Shown here: positions 1 to 13,467 of the stretch, piece after piece
How the letters are laid out: each line of letters begins with the position of its first letter
Numbering within the stretch: position 1 is the stretch's first letter
Assembly (NCBI GenBank): GCA_014191755.1
Contig: BJHE01000015.1
Coordinates: forward strand, 1 to 33,058
Source of the DNA: Cyanobium sp.
Lineage (GTDB): Bacteria > Cyanobacteriota > Cyanobacteriia > PCC-6307 > Cyanobiaceae
Length of the DNA: 33,058 bases
Direction: 5' to 3'
Notes under the pieces: model-generated
The model's database searches: none
What the model was told of the DNA's origin: nothing
What the model saw: only the letters and a program-made list of their open reading frames with translations
Program-made: the position numbers and the translations under genes

Positions 1-2
1 CC

Positions 3-200
3 CCCACCACGATCGTGGCGGCGGCCGTTGATCGGGTGGTGCCCACACGCCACGCCGTGGCCCTGCACCGCGCCTTCCAGCCCGGCGTGGCAGAGCTGGT
101 TCTGGTGCCCGACCTCGACCACAACTCCCCGATCCTCAGCTCGGCGGTCTTCCGCGCTGCCCTGCAAGACCAGGAACCTGGCCGTCCCCACAGCCGCTAG
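3..200 (+). CDS. alpha/beta-hydrolase fold protein, C-terminal fragment
   Basis: Partial gene cut by the window edge; the frame is open from base 3 to the TAG at 198-200. The translation has a PTTIVAAAVDRVVPTRHA segment followed about 25 residues later by DLDHNSP. This is the usual end of an alpha/beta-hydrolase: a beta strand leading to the acid residue (D in DRVVP), then the catalytic histidine (H in LDHN). The nucleophile elbow lies outside the window, so substrate and enzyme class cannot be named. A start inside the fragment (GTG at 15) is possible on paper, but the fold needs the upstream part. The family call is inference from the Asp/His spacing; the frame itself is seen directly. Confidence 0.55.
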   Translation, partial: PTTIVAAAVDRVVPTRHAVALHRAFQPGVAELVLVPDLDHNSPILSSAVFRAALQDQEPGRPHSR

Positions 201-619
201 CAGGGGCTGCTGGAGGCGCAGGGCGTCAGACTCGATGAGACCGCGGCAACGGAAAAGGCAGAGGTAGCCGCAGCCTGAGCCATGCCACCAAGATGTAGTT
301 CAACGGCAACCTGATGGTGGGCAAGGTCCATAACCGCCCAGCTGAGCCTGGAGCCCGGCGCCGCCTCTGGCGCTTTTCGCCCTGCAGGCTGGTGTGCCAG
401 TGGCCCCGACGCCGTCGCCTGGGGTGAGCGGCGCACCCTGGCGATGCCGCTGTAGGGCTGCTGGCCAATTGCAGCATTCCGGCAAACGCCTGCATCGCCG
501 CAATACTGGCCGACCCCCTAGTATCAAAGGATCCACACCCTGCAGCGGCCACTTCTGAGCCCTGAAATCTCCATCCCAGACTTGTTTCAATTCTGGGTAA
601 CTGATGGGTCCTGGCTTAT
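201..619. other. intergenic stretch with no supportable gene
   Basis: About 420 bases between the hydrolase end and the DUF1611 gene. Several overlapping reading frames of 60-130 codons exist on the minus strand, but none shows a recognisable motif. In the hydrolase frame a further 25 codons are open after the TAG at 198-200, and could be remnant coding sequence. The last 100 bases (about 530-620) are less GC-rich and probably carry the promoter for the downstream pair, although I cannot point to a clean -35/-10 set. Confidence 0.4.
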
Positions 620-1762
620 TTGACATTTCTAAACCAGGTCGATGACCTGACCACTTCATCTGCATCGCATCATGTTGCGGAGCAGACTGCTGCAATCGTC
701 TACTGCGAGGCGAACTTCGCCGGGCTTGATGGCAAAACGGCCCATGGCCTAGTGCGCTTCTGCGAGGCCTTTAAAATCAGAGCAATTATTGATAGCCAAT
801 CGGCTGGACTAGATGCAGGCCTGCTATTGGACGGTATTAGCAATGGCATACCTATCGTGGCCGATCTCAGCAAAGCCCTTGCCTTGCCAGGACCCCGCGC
901 AACAACCTTCATCTACGGCATGGCGCCTGCAGATGGCCTTTATGGCAAAGACGATCGCCGCGTTCTGATGCTGGCCATCGAAGCTGGTTTGAATCTGGTC
1001 AGCGGCATGCGCGAATTCCTTAATGACGACAGTGAATTTGCCCTGGCGGCCGCACGGCATGCCGTCTCAATCCGGGATGTGCGTCGTCCACCCGCTTTGA
1101 AGGATCTTCGCCTGTTCAGTGGTTCGATCGCTAAGGCACGCTGCATTCGAATCGCCGTGCTTGGTACCGATGGCGCCATCGGTAAGCGCACCACGGCGAC
1201 GCTTCTGGTTCAGGCCCTAAACGCCAGCGGCATTCACGCCGTTTTGGTGAGCACGGGGCAAACTGGTCTGATTCAAGGGGGGCGCTATGGCATTCCTCTT
1301 GATGCCATTCCGTCGCAGTTTTGCTCAGGGGAGGTGGAGGCCGCTGTGGTCGAGGCCTACTGCACGGAAAAACCTGCGGTGATCGTGATTGAGGGCCAAG
1401 GGGCCCTCAGCCATCCTGCCTACCTCTCCTCCAGCTTCATCCTGCGGGGCAGCCAGCCCCAGGCGGTGGTGTTGCAGCACGCGCCGGCGCGCCGGCAGCT
1501 CAGCGACTTTCCGTTTGTGCCGATGCCCACTCCAGCCAGCGAAATACGCCTGATTGAATCCTTCGCGCCAACGCGGGTCATCGGCCTAACCCTGAACCAC
1601 GAGGGCATGAATGACGCCGAGCTAAGTGCTGCAATCGCCCTCTATTCTGCCGATCTCGGCATTCCTGTCACCGATGCGGTCAGTCGTGCTCCCTCTGCCC
1701 TCGTGGCCATGGTGCTGCGGGCTTTTCCCGAGTTGTGTGTATCCATTGACGGCCAGCTTTGA
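620..1762 (+). CDS. DUF1611 family P-loop protein (DgcN-like)
   Basis: A 380-residue protein with the two-part build of the DUF1611 family. The N-terminal Rossmann-like half (roughly residues 25-145) holds KTAHGLVRF and IIDSQSAGLDAG. The P-loop half begins at GTDGAIGKRTTA (about residues 182-193), followed by STGQTGLIQGGRYG and VIEGQGALSHPAY. Some family members (DgcN) have been described as N-acetyltransferases in bacterial D-glutamate use; the role here is inferred only from family. TTG at 620 is the only usable start after the in-frame stop at 602-604, so the N-terminus is not firm. The stop overlaps the start of the racemase gene (TTGA), which indicates an operon and coupled translation. 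Its base composition is somewhat less GC-rich than the core genes. Confidence 0.8.
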   Translation: MTFLNQVDDLTTSSASHHVAEQTAAIVYCEANFAGLDGKTAHGLVRFCEAFKIRAIIDSQSAGLDAGLLLDGISNGIPIVADLSKALALPGPRATTFIYGMAPADGLYGKDDRRVLMLAIEAGLNLVSGMREFLNDDSEFALAAARHAVSIRDVRRPPALKDLRLFSGSIAKARCIRIAVLGTDGAIGKRTTATLLVQALNASGIHAVLVSTGQTGLIQGGRYGIPLDAIPSQFCSGEVEAAVVEAYCTEKPAVIVIEGQGALSHPAYLSSSFILRGSQPQAVVLQHAPARRQLSDFPFVPMPTPASEIRLIESFAPTRVIGLTLNHEGMNDAELSAAIALYSADLGIPVTDAVSRAPSALVAMVLRAFPELCVSIDGQL

Positions 1763-2838
1763 GCGCACCGCGGCTGGAGATTCATCTCGAGCATCTGCAG
1801 CACAACGCCACCACGATGGTCAATCGGCTTGCCCACCAAGGAATCAAGGTGACCGGGGTCAGCAAGGCAACCCTGGGACTGCCGGAAATTGTGCGCACCT
1901 GGGTGGCGGCGGGGGTGCATTCCATCGGCGAATCGCGAATCGAATCCATCGAATCGCTGAGCCGCTGTGAACTCGGTGTGCCTCTGCTGCTGATTCGCTC
2001 ACCGATGCTCAGCCAGGTGGATCGGGTCGTGGCCCATGCGGCGATCAGCTGCAATAGCGAGGCGGTGGTGCTGAGGGCTCTGGCGGCAGCTGCGCATTGC
2101 CAGGGGGTGCGCCACGGGGTACTGCTCATGGTGGAGCTAGGGGATCTGCGCGAGGGCATTCTCGCGGCAGACCTCGAGGCGATGGTGTTGCTTACCCTGG
2201 CCCTACCAAGCCTGCTGCTGGTAGGGATCGGCACCAATCTGGGCTGTCAGAACGGCGTAGCCCCAGACAATTCGAATATGAGCGAGCTATCGCGTCTGAT
2301 CGAAGCCCTGGAAGGCCGTTTTGGCATCAGGCTCGAGTGGTGCTCCGGAGGCAATTCGGCCAATCTTCCTTGGCTGGCTGGTGGCGGTGATCCCGGCCGT
2401 ATCAATCACCTGCGCCTCGGCGAGTCCCTACTGCTGGGCCGAGAGCCGCTCACCCGTACGGCGATACCAGGGCTGTACACCAATGCCATCACCCTGGTGG
2501 CCGAGGTGATCGAGTCCAAGCACAAGCCGACCCGTGCATGGGGAACGCGCCACTGCACCAGTTTTGCCAAAGGGCCAGCCGCTCCCCAACGGCAACCAGA
2601 CCAGCCCATGGCCATGCGAGCGCTCCTTGCCTTGGGCGAACAGGATGCCGATCCGGCCGGCCTTAGTTCCCCTGGGATCAGCATCGAGGGCGCATCCAGC
2701 GACCACTTGGTGGTGAGCGGTGCGGAATCGGCGTTGGCGGTGGGCGATGAACAGCGCTTTCAGCTCAGCTACAGCAGCCTGCTGCGGGCGATGACATCTC
2801 CATTCGTAAGCCGTTGTTTCATTGAAGGACCTGCCTAG
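1759..2838 (+). CDS. alanine/ornithine-racemase-like PLP enzyme (fold type III)
   Basis: A 359-residue protein that begins like an alanine racemase N-terminal domain (PRLEIHLEHLQHNA) and carries the PLP lysine in VTGVSKATLG (K36). GESRIESI, MVELGDLREG, IGTNLGCQNG and the phosphate-binding region WCSGGNSANL follow in the order expected for YhfX/ornithine-racemase relatives. The reaction is probably interconversion of L and D forms of an amino acid; the substrate cannot be read from sequence. The start is TTG inside the TTGA overlap with the DUF1611 gene, and it places the first strand at the usual distance from the lysine. The pairing of a racemase with a DUF1611 protein suggests one D-amino-acid pathway, which is inference. 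Confidence 0.8.
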   Translation: MSAPRLEIHLEHLQHNATTMVNRLAHQGIKVTGVSKATLGLPEIVRTWVAAGVHSIGESRIESIESLSRCELGVPLLLIRSPMLSQVDRVVAHAAISCNSEAVVLRALAAAAHCQGVRHGVLLMVELGDLREGILAADLEAMVLLTLALPSLLLVGIGTNLGCQNGVAPDNSNMSELSRLIEALEGRFGIRLEWCSGGNSANLPWLAGGGDPGRINHLRLGESLLLGREPLTRTAIPGLYTNAITLVAEVIESKHKPTRAWGTRHCTSFAKGPAAPQRQPDQPMAMRALLALGEQDADPAGLSSPGISIEGASSDHLVVSGAESALAVGDEQRFQLSYSSLLRAMTSPFVSRCFIEGPA

Positions 2839-2968
2839 CTCTAGGACCACAGGCGGCAGGCCGCTGATGCAATGGAGTTCGTTGCACTGCCGCCAATAGC
2901 TCAGAGCAACGACCGATCCCCCGGTGCGGACCTTGGTTTTTCGAGTGCTGAAGTGGGAGCTCAAGCAA

Positions 2969-3039
<71 letters not shown>

Positions 3040-3064
3040 ATCAGGGGCAAACTAGCATTCGCCC

Positions 3065-3331
3065 ATGGCTCCCCAATCAAGTCCGCGCCAGCCCCTTGAC
3101 CCGGAACTGCGGCGCCGGCTACTCCTTGAGGCCCGCACCCCCTGGCGGGGCTTGCGGCGGGCTCTCTGGTTCGCCCTTGTGGCCTCAGCGGCCCTTGGGC
3201 TGGCCACCATGGCGATGCGTTCCTCCGCAGGCGGCGAGGTGGCCTCAACCGATCTCCTGATCCAGGGTGGGGCTCTGCTGCTCTTCGGTGGGCTCCTCTG
3301 GTTCGATCGCAATCGCAGCAGCGATAGCTGA
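3065..3331 (+). CDS. DUF3493 family small membrane protein
   Basis: An 88-residue protein with the signature of the cyanobacterial and plastid DUF3493 family: LDPELRRRLLLEARTPWRG near the N-terminus, then two hydrophobic helices (about residues 33-50 and 60-78), the second ending in WFDRNR. I recall the Pfam family being linked to LPA1/Rep27, a factor for photosystem II assembly, so a thylakoid-linked role is possible; this is family knowledge, not something seen here. ATG at 3065 puts the conserved block at residue 11. The last 87 bases overlap the end of the convergent membrane-protein gene, so both proteins are encoded on opposite strands there. Confidence 0.8.
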   Translation: MAPQSSPRQPLDPELRRRLLLEARTPWRGLRRALWFALVASAALGLATMAMRSSAGGEVASTDLLIQGGALLLFGGLLWFDRNRSSDS

Positions 3332-4074
3332 AGGGCTGGCGAAGCCTTCCGGTGGGTCTTCGGGGGCTGGAGCGGAAGGGGCGGTCTCGGGGGCCGCTGG
3401 ATCCATGGCCGCTGATGGCGGGGTGGAGAAGGGAGCCGTTGAAGGGATGGAGACTGAAGCGAGGGATTCGCGCAGGGGTGGCAGCAGCAACAGCGGCAGT
3501 CCTGGGCTGAGCCGCTCCCGCTCCAACGCAGTCGCCGACAGCGGGGACGCAGCCGCAACCTCCTGGGGCGAACGGCTCAGCAGCCAAAGGGCCTGAACCA
3601 CCTGCTGCCCCTGCCACTGGAGCAACGCGAGCACGGCTGCGGCCAGCAGCAGACCCACCAGCCTGGGGTTATCCGCCACGGGCGAGAAGGCGCTGGCGAA
3701 GGCGGCATGGTTGTCACACCACCAGAGCAGCACCAGGCTGAGGATGGAGAAGCCCACCAGGCTGCCAAGCCGCAGCACCGCGGGCGGCTGCAGGGCAGAG
3801 AGGCGTTGCTGGATCTCCCGGCGGCCCCTCTGGGGCACCTGCGCCACCAGCAGCGACCAGGGGTCGACGGGTAGGCGCCAGAGCAGCGCGGCGGGAGCTA
3901 GAACCCCGATCGCCCAGCAGAGCAAGCGTTCCAGGAGCGGTAGGGAACCTGGATCGCTGGCTCCCAGCAGCAGGAGCAGCAACAGGGCCTCAAGCGGCAG
4001 TAGGCCGAGGGCCAGGAGCTGCAACCAGAGCAGCGGCTCGCTACGAGGGGACGGCGCGGCCACGCTCACGGCCA

Positions 4075-4075
<1 letters not shown>
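3245..4075 (-). CDS. membrane protein with low-complexity C-terminal tail
   Basis: A 276-residue protein. The N-terminal two thirds has about four hydrophobic segments (near residues 15-40, 50-68, 100-118 and 140-160), and the last 90 residues are a Pro/Ala/Glu/Ser-rich tail with no fold visible. This matches the cyanobacterial family often called 'low-complexity tail membrane protein'; its function is unknown. The ATG at 4075-4073 shares one base with the infB TGA (TGATG), so it is the last gene of the rimP-nusA-infB unit and is probably translated by re-initiation. Its 3' end runs 87 bases into the convergent DUF3493 gene. The tail could tolerate this overlap because it is under weak constraint. 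Confidence 0.72.
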
Positions 4076-7587
<3,512 letters not shown>

Positions 7588-7669
7588 TCAGGTCTCCGAA
7601 GGGAGGGGCCCATGGGGCCGCCGTGGGGGCAGGGGTGCCACCGGGCCGTACAAACTCCACGGCCACGGT

Positions 7670-7951
7670 TCATCTTGCCTCAGGGCTCGCGATCCCGGCG
7701 GTCGGGAGACGAGCCGCAAGCGTGGCAAAGATGGAATCCGATACCTGACAGCGCAGTGCCCTTTGGAGGCGCTTGCGTCGCCTGGCCTCATCCAGACAAG
7801 TAGGACTCGGACAGAGATAGGCCGAACGGCCCATACCCCTATCCAGTCCTAGTCCCCCGTCTGCCAGGCGGATCACCCGCCAGAGCTGGAGTCGATCCAC
7901 CAGCATCCGGCACGAGACACAGCGCCGAAGCACGGGGCGAGGGGGGTTCAC
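7670..7951 (-). CDS. ylxR: YlxR family RNA-binding protein (DUF448)
   Basis: A 93-residue protein with the YlxR pattern RRCVSCR, then LWRVIRLADGG, GRSAYLCPSPTC and a basic RRRKRLQRALR helix. YlxR is found between nusA and infB in many bacteria and is thought to act as a small RNA- or nucleoid-binding protein. The start is GTG at 7951-7949 inside a GTGA overlap with the nusA stop, which indicates coupled translation. No ATG lies upstream of the conserved RRCVSCR block, so GTG is the best choice. The last 20 or so residues are not conserved in pattern. Confidence 0.85.
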   Translation of the reverse strand: MNPPRPVLRRCVSCRMLVDRLQLWRVIRLADGGLGLDRGMGRSAYLCPSPTCLDEARRRKRLQRALRCQVSDSIFATLAARLPTAGIASPEAR

Positions 7952-9402
7952 CGGACCGGATCCTCGCCCGTACCGTCATCGCTGGACGCCTCGGGAACTT
8001 CACTCGCCTGAACCTCGGCTCCATCATCTTCGGCAGCATCCTCGGCAGGTTCGTCGCTTGCGAGTTCCTCACCAGCGGTGGTTTCGGCCCCGTAGTCCAG
8101 CTCCTCGTTGTCCTCCGGCAGGGGATACAGCTCCCGCAGACGGGCATCCTCCTCGGCCCTGGCCGCTTGCTCGACGGCCAGGCGGGCCTCCGCCTCGGCC
8201 TGGAGGGCCTCCTCCTCCTGGCGCTGGGCAATCAGACCGGCCACCACCAGATCCTCGGCAGCCTGGTCGTACTCCGCCGCATTCTTGATGTCGATCTTCC
8301 AACCGGTGAGCCGCGCCGCCAGACGCACGTTCTGACCTTCCCGGCCGATCGCCAGACTGAGCTGGTCGTGGGGTACGAGCACATGGGCATGGTGCCCCTC
8401 GGGATCCACCAGGCGCACCATCTCCACCCGGGCTGGACTGAGGGAATTGGCGATGTACTGGCCGGGGTCGGGCGACCAGCGGATCACGTCGATCTTCTCG
8501 CCCCGCAGCTCATTCACCACCTGCTGGATGCGGGAGCCGCGGGCGCCGATGCAGGCCCCCACCGGATCCACCTCCCGCTCCACACTGTCGACGGCCACCT
8601 TGGTGCGGGGACCCACCGAGCGAGAGGGGGGGTTGGCTTCCCGGGCCACGGCCACAATCCGCACCGAGCCTTCCTGAATCTCCGGCACCTCGTTCTCGAA
8701 GAGATACACCACCAGACCGGCATTGGCGCGGCTCACGAACAGCTGGGGACCCCTCCGCGGCACCTCGCTCACCTCCTTGAGGAACACCTTGAAGGTGGCG
8801 TTGGCACGGTAGTTGTCGTTGGGTAGCTGGTCGCGGCGGGGCAGCTCGGCCTCGACCTCGGGCCGGCCCAGGCCGCTGCTCACGGCCATAATCACGCTCT
8901 GGCGCTCGAAGCGGATCACGCGGGCGGTGAGCACCGGATCCTCCAGATCGGCGAACTCCTCCTGAATCATGCGCCGCTGCTGATCCCGCAGTTTTTGGGC
9001 GAGAACCTGCTTGGTGGTGGCGGCGGCCATGCGGCCGAAGTCATCCTTCTCGGGTGTGACATCAAGAACCACGGTGTCGCCGATCTGAGCATCTTCGGCG
9101 ACCTGCCGCACCTCATCGATGGAGATCTGGTGGTCATCGCTCTCCACCTCCTCCACGATGATCTTGCTGGCCAGCACGCGGTAACCCTCCTCCTCCAGAT
9201 CAAGAGCCACATCGAAATTGGAGAAATAGTCCTCCTCGAAAGGGTCCTCACTGATGCCCAGATAGAGGGTGCGGCGGTAGCGCTCATAGCCCTTCAGCAG
9301 GGCTTCGCGCAGGGCCGCCTCCACCACCTGAGGTGAGAGTTTCTTCTCGTCGCTGATGTCCTCGATCAGGTTGTTCAGACCGGGGAGAAGGACCAGAGCC
9401 AT
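7948..9402 (-). CDS. nusA: transcription termination/antitermination factor NusA
   Basis: A 484-residue protein that binds RNA polymerase and controls pausing, termination and antitermination. The N-terminal polymerase-binding domain covers about residues 1-130, with NNLIEDISDEKKLSPQVVEA at the start. An S1 domain follows, then two KH domains marked by GARGSRIQQVV and GREGQNVRLAARLTGWKI. The last 90 residues form an acidic Glu/Asp/Ala tail in place of the acidic repeats of the E. coli protein, as is common in cyanobacteria. The ATG at 9402 is 73 bases after rimP, and the TGA overlaps ylxR (GTGA). The order rimP-nusA-ylxR-infB is the classic bacterial nus operon. Confidence 0.96.
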   Translation of the reverse strand: MALVLLPGLNNLIEDISDEKKLSPQVVEAALREALLKGYERYRRTLYLGISEDPFEEDYFSNFDVALDLEEEGYRVLASKIIVEEVESDDHQISIDEVRQVAEDAQIGDTVVLDVTPEKDDFGRMAAATTKQVLAQKLRDQQRRMIQEEFADLEDPVLTARVIRFERQSVIMAVSSGLGRPEVEAELPRRDQLPNDNYRANATFKVFLKEVSEVPRRGPQLFVSRANAGLVVYLFENEVPEIQEGSVRIVAVAREANPPSRSVGPRTKVAVDSVEREVDPVGACIGARGSRIQQVVNELRGEKIDVIRWSPDPGQYIANSLSPARVEMVRLVDPEGHHAHVLVPHDQLSLAIGREGQNVRLAARLTGWKIDIKNAAEYDQAAEDLVVAGLIAQRQEEEALQAEAEARLAVEQAARAEEDARLRELYPLPEDNEELDYGAETTAGEELASDEPAEDAAEDDGAEVQASEVPEASSDDGTGEDPVR

Positions 9403-9475
9403 GGCGATGCGTTGGGGAGTCGGAAGAGCGGAGCGGCCGCGAAGCCGTTAACAGGGTGCGGAGAGCAGGAAGCGA

Positions 9476-10039
9476 TCAGGGGCCGTCGCGGGGGCTGACC
9501 AGCCGCACCCGCACCACCTCCTGGCGAGGCACCTTCACGGTTCGACCGCGCACATTGAGCCGCACGGCCTCGGCGTCGCGCTCCAGCAACAGACCCTCCT
9601 GAATGGTTTCGGATCCAACGCCTGCCTGGCGATGCACCGCCACCGGGAAGCTCCGGAAGCTGATGAAATCACGGTCCGTGCTGAGCTCCTCACCGATGCC
9701 GGGGCTGCTTACCTCCAGCACGTAGGGAGCCTCCAGCAGGGCGGCCGCCTCCAGGGCCTCTCCAAGAGGAGAGCTGAAGGCCGCGCAGTCGTCGAGGTTC
9801 ACATCGGAGCCATCGGCCCGCCGCACCAGCACCTGCACCGTCATCGGAATCCGGTGGGTGTGCAGATGAAGACCCTCAAGCCTCAGGGCGGCGGCAGCGG
9901 CCAGCGGGCTGACCAGCCGTTCAAGGTCCGTAACGAGGGAATCGGGCAAGGCGGTGCAGCGGGGCGGACGGTTCGAGGGAACCGCATCCGGTGGCGGGGC
10001 AGCCGCCGCGGCCGCAGTTGATAGAACTGCCCCAATCAC
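9476..10039 (-). CDS. rimP: ribosome maturation factor RimP
   Basis: RimP is needed for maturation of the 30S subunit. The key motif YVLEVSSPGIGEEL is present near the middle, preceded by the alpha/beta N-domain with VQVLVRRADGSDVNLDDCAAFS. A C-terminal SH3-like part ends in VKVPRQEVVRVRLVSP. The open frame starts at GTG 10039, but the first 30 residues (Ala/Pro-rich) are unlike the family. A TTG at 9949-9947, just before PDSLVTDLERLV, would give about 157 residues, close to the usual length, so the true start may be there. It lies 59 bases after the small Cys-rich gene and 73 bases before nusA. Confidence 0.92.
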   Translation of the reverse strand: MIGAVLSTAAAAAAPPPDAVPSNRPPRCTALPDSLVTDLERLVSPLAAAAALRLEGLHLHTHRIPMTVQVLVRRADGSDVNLDDCAAFSSPLGEALEAAALLEAPYVLEVSSPGIGEELSTDRDFISFRSFPVAVHRQAGVGSETIQEGLLLERDAEAVRLNVRGRTVKVPRQEVVRVRLVSPRDGP

Positions 10040-10098
10040 GAACCTGTACCCCTCGGGGGCTCCGGTTCATGGCTGAGTGCTGCCCGGCGGGCATGCGA

Positions 10099-10383
10099 TC
10101 ACCCTAGGGGATCGGCTGGCGGGATCACCCCCAGGTCCAGCAGGGGCGCCTCGGCGTAATAGTCGTTGCTGGTCACGGTGCCCCGCAGCGACGCTTCCTG
10201 ATTGAGACAGCGGGCGCATTGCTCGGGGCTGCGCAGGTACTGGCAGACCCTGGCCCACAGCTTCGCCCGGGTGCCCGGCGCACCCATGCTGAAGTGCACC
10301 AGATCGGCCCCCCCTGCCATCGCCTGAATCTCCACCTGGCAGAGCTCACAGCGCTGACGGGTGCTGGGCGGGATGGAGGGCAT
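10099..10383 (-). CDS. small Cys-rich protein, possible zinc ribbon
   Basis: A 94-residue protein of unknown function. It has two CxxC pairs (C12/C15 in RCELCQ and C56/C59 in QCARCLN) plus C47, an arrangement that could hold one zinc ion. No membrane segment or signal peptide is visible. It is the first gene of the minus-strand rimP-nusA-infB unit, 59 bases upstream of rimP, which suggests co-transcription and perhaps a role near RNA or ribosomes; this is inference from position. ATG at 10383 is the first good start and lies 97 bases from the divergent phosphoesterase start. Conservation was not tested. Confidence 0.62.
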   Translation of the reverse strand: MPSIPPSTRQRCELCQVEIQAMAGGADLVHFSMGAPGTRAKLWARVCQYLRSPEQCARCLNQEASLRGTVTSNDYYAEAPLLDLGVIPPADPLG

Positions 10384-10480
10384 GGCACGCAGCCTTCACG
10401 GCGGGCAACTTAAAGGGATCCTCCTGGAATCGGCCCGCCTCCGCCCCCGGGTGCGGCGTACTCGTCAAGACTTGTTGGGA

Positions 10481-12636
<2,156 letters not shown>

Positions 12637-12660
12637 GCCCCCGGCCAGGGTGGCGTCACT

Positions 12661-12689
12661 GCCCAGGCACCCCCCTCAGGTGCCTGGGC
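12661..12689 (+). terminator. stem-loop between htrA-type gene and rpiA
   Basis: A perfect 11-bp inverted repeat, GCCCAGGCACC (12661-12671) and GGTGCCTGGGC (12679-12689), with a 7-base loop. It lies 24 bases after the protease stop. Only a weak pyrimidine run follows (gcttccct), so it may be an imperfect intrinsic terminator or an mRNA-stabilising hairpin. Confidence 0.55.
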
Positions 12690-12729
12690 GCTTCCCTGCT
12701 ACGGTCTGGCGCCTCAGCCAGCGCCAGCG

Positions 12730-13443
12730 ATGTCGGATCTTCAGGACCAGATGAAGCAGGCGGTCGCCGCGGCGGCCGTGGAACAGATCCGCGACGGCAT
12801 GGTGCTGGGGCTGGGTTCCGGCTCCACCGCCGCCCTGATGATCCAGGGCCTGGGCGAGAAACTCCGCCGCGGTGAGCTGCGCGACATCGTGGGGGTGACC
12901 ACCTCTTTCCAGGGGGAGGTGCTGGCCGCCGAGCTCGGCATTCCGCTACAGAGCCTCAACGCCGTGGATCGCATTGATCTGGCCATCGACGGCGCCGATG
13001 AGGTGGATCCCTTCTTCCAGCTGATCAAGGGCGGCGGCGCCTGCCATGTGCAGGAAAAGCTGGTGGCGGTTCGCGCCAAGCGCTTCGTGGTGGTGGTGGA
13101 CAGCACCAAGTTGGTGGACACCCTCAACCTGGGCTTTCTGTTGCCGGTGGAGGTGCTCCCGGGGGCCTGGCGCCAGGTGAAGGGCCAGCTGGGCGAGATG
13201 GGCGGTGATGCCCAGCTGCGCATGGCCGTGCGCAAGGCGGGCCCGGTGGTGACCGACCAGGGCAACCTCGTGCTGGATGTGAAGTTCGCCGGCGGGATCA
13301 GCGATCCCCAGACTCTGGAGAAGGCGATCAACAACTTGCCGGGGGTGCTGGAGAACGGCCTGTTTGTGAACCTCACCGATCAGGTGCTGGTGGGCGAGAT
13401 CGCGGCTGGGGTGCCGGGTGTGCGGGATCTGGTGAAACGCTGA
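12730..13443 (+). CDS. rpiA: ribose-5-phosphate isomerase A
   Basis: Interconverts ribose-5-phosphate and ribulose-5-phosphate in the Calvin cycle and pentose phosphate pathway, in the cytoplasm. At 237 residues it has the normal family length and all hallmark motifs: [12 protein letters not shown] (phosphate site), [19 protein letters not shown], and the C-terminal [19 protein letters not shown] and ENGLF. ATG at 12730 is the natural start. It is the last gene of a plus-strand run and faces the convergent lytic transglycosylase gene 24 bases away. A strong hairpin upstream suggests that it has its own promoter, though none is obvious. Confidence 0.97.
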   Translation: MSDLQDQMKQAVAAAAVEQIRDGMVLGLGSGSTAALMIQGLGEKLRRGELRDIVGVTTSFQGEVLAAELGIPLQSLNAVDRIDLAIDGADEVDPFFQLIKGGGACHVQEKLVAVRAKRFVVVVDSTKLVDTLNLGFLLPVEVLPGAWRQVKGQLGEMGGDAQLRMAVRKAGPVVTDQGNLVLDVKFAGGISDPQTLEKAINNLPGVLENGLFVNLTDQVLVGEIAAGVPGVRDLVKR

Positions 13444-13456
13444 TCCCGGCGGGATC
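13442..13456. terminator. small hairpin between convergent rpiA and transglycosylase genes
   Basis: GATCCC (13442-13447) and GGGATC (13451-13456) form a 6-bp stem with a 3-base loop across the rpiA stop codon, in the 24-base gap between convergent genes. It could end transcription from either side. It is short and has no good T run, so support is modest. Confidence 0.3.
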
Positions 13457-13467
13457 TTCCCCAGATC

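Noticed and set aside
197-695. Overlapping minus-strand frames in the first 700 bases
   Set aside because: No motif, poor starts, and partial overlap with the DUF1611 gene.
2428-2964. 178-codon minus-strand frame between the racemase gene and the tRNA
   Set aside because: Most of it is antisense to the racemase gene, and the rest has no feature.
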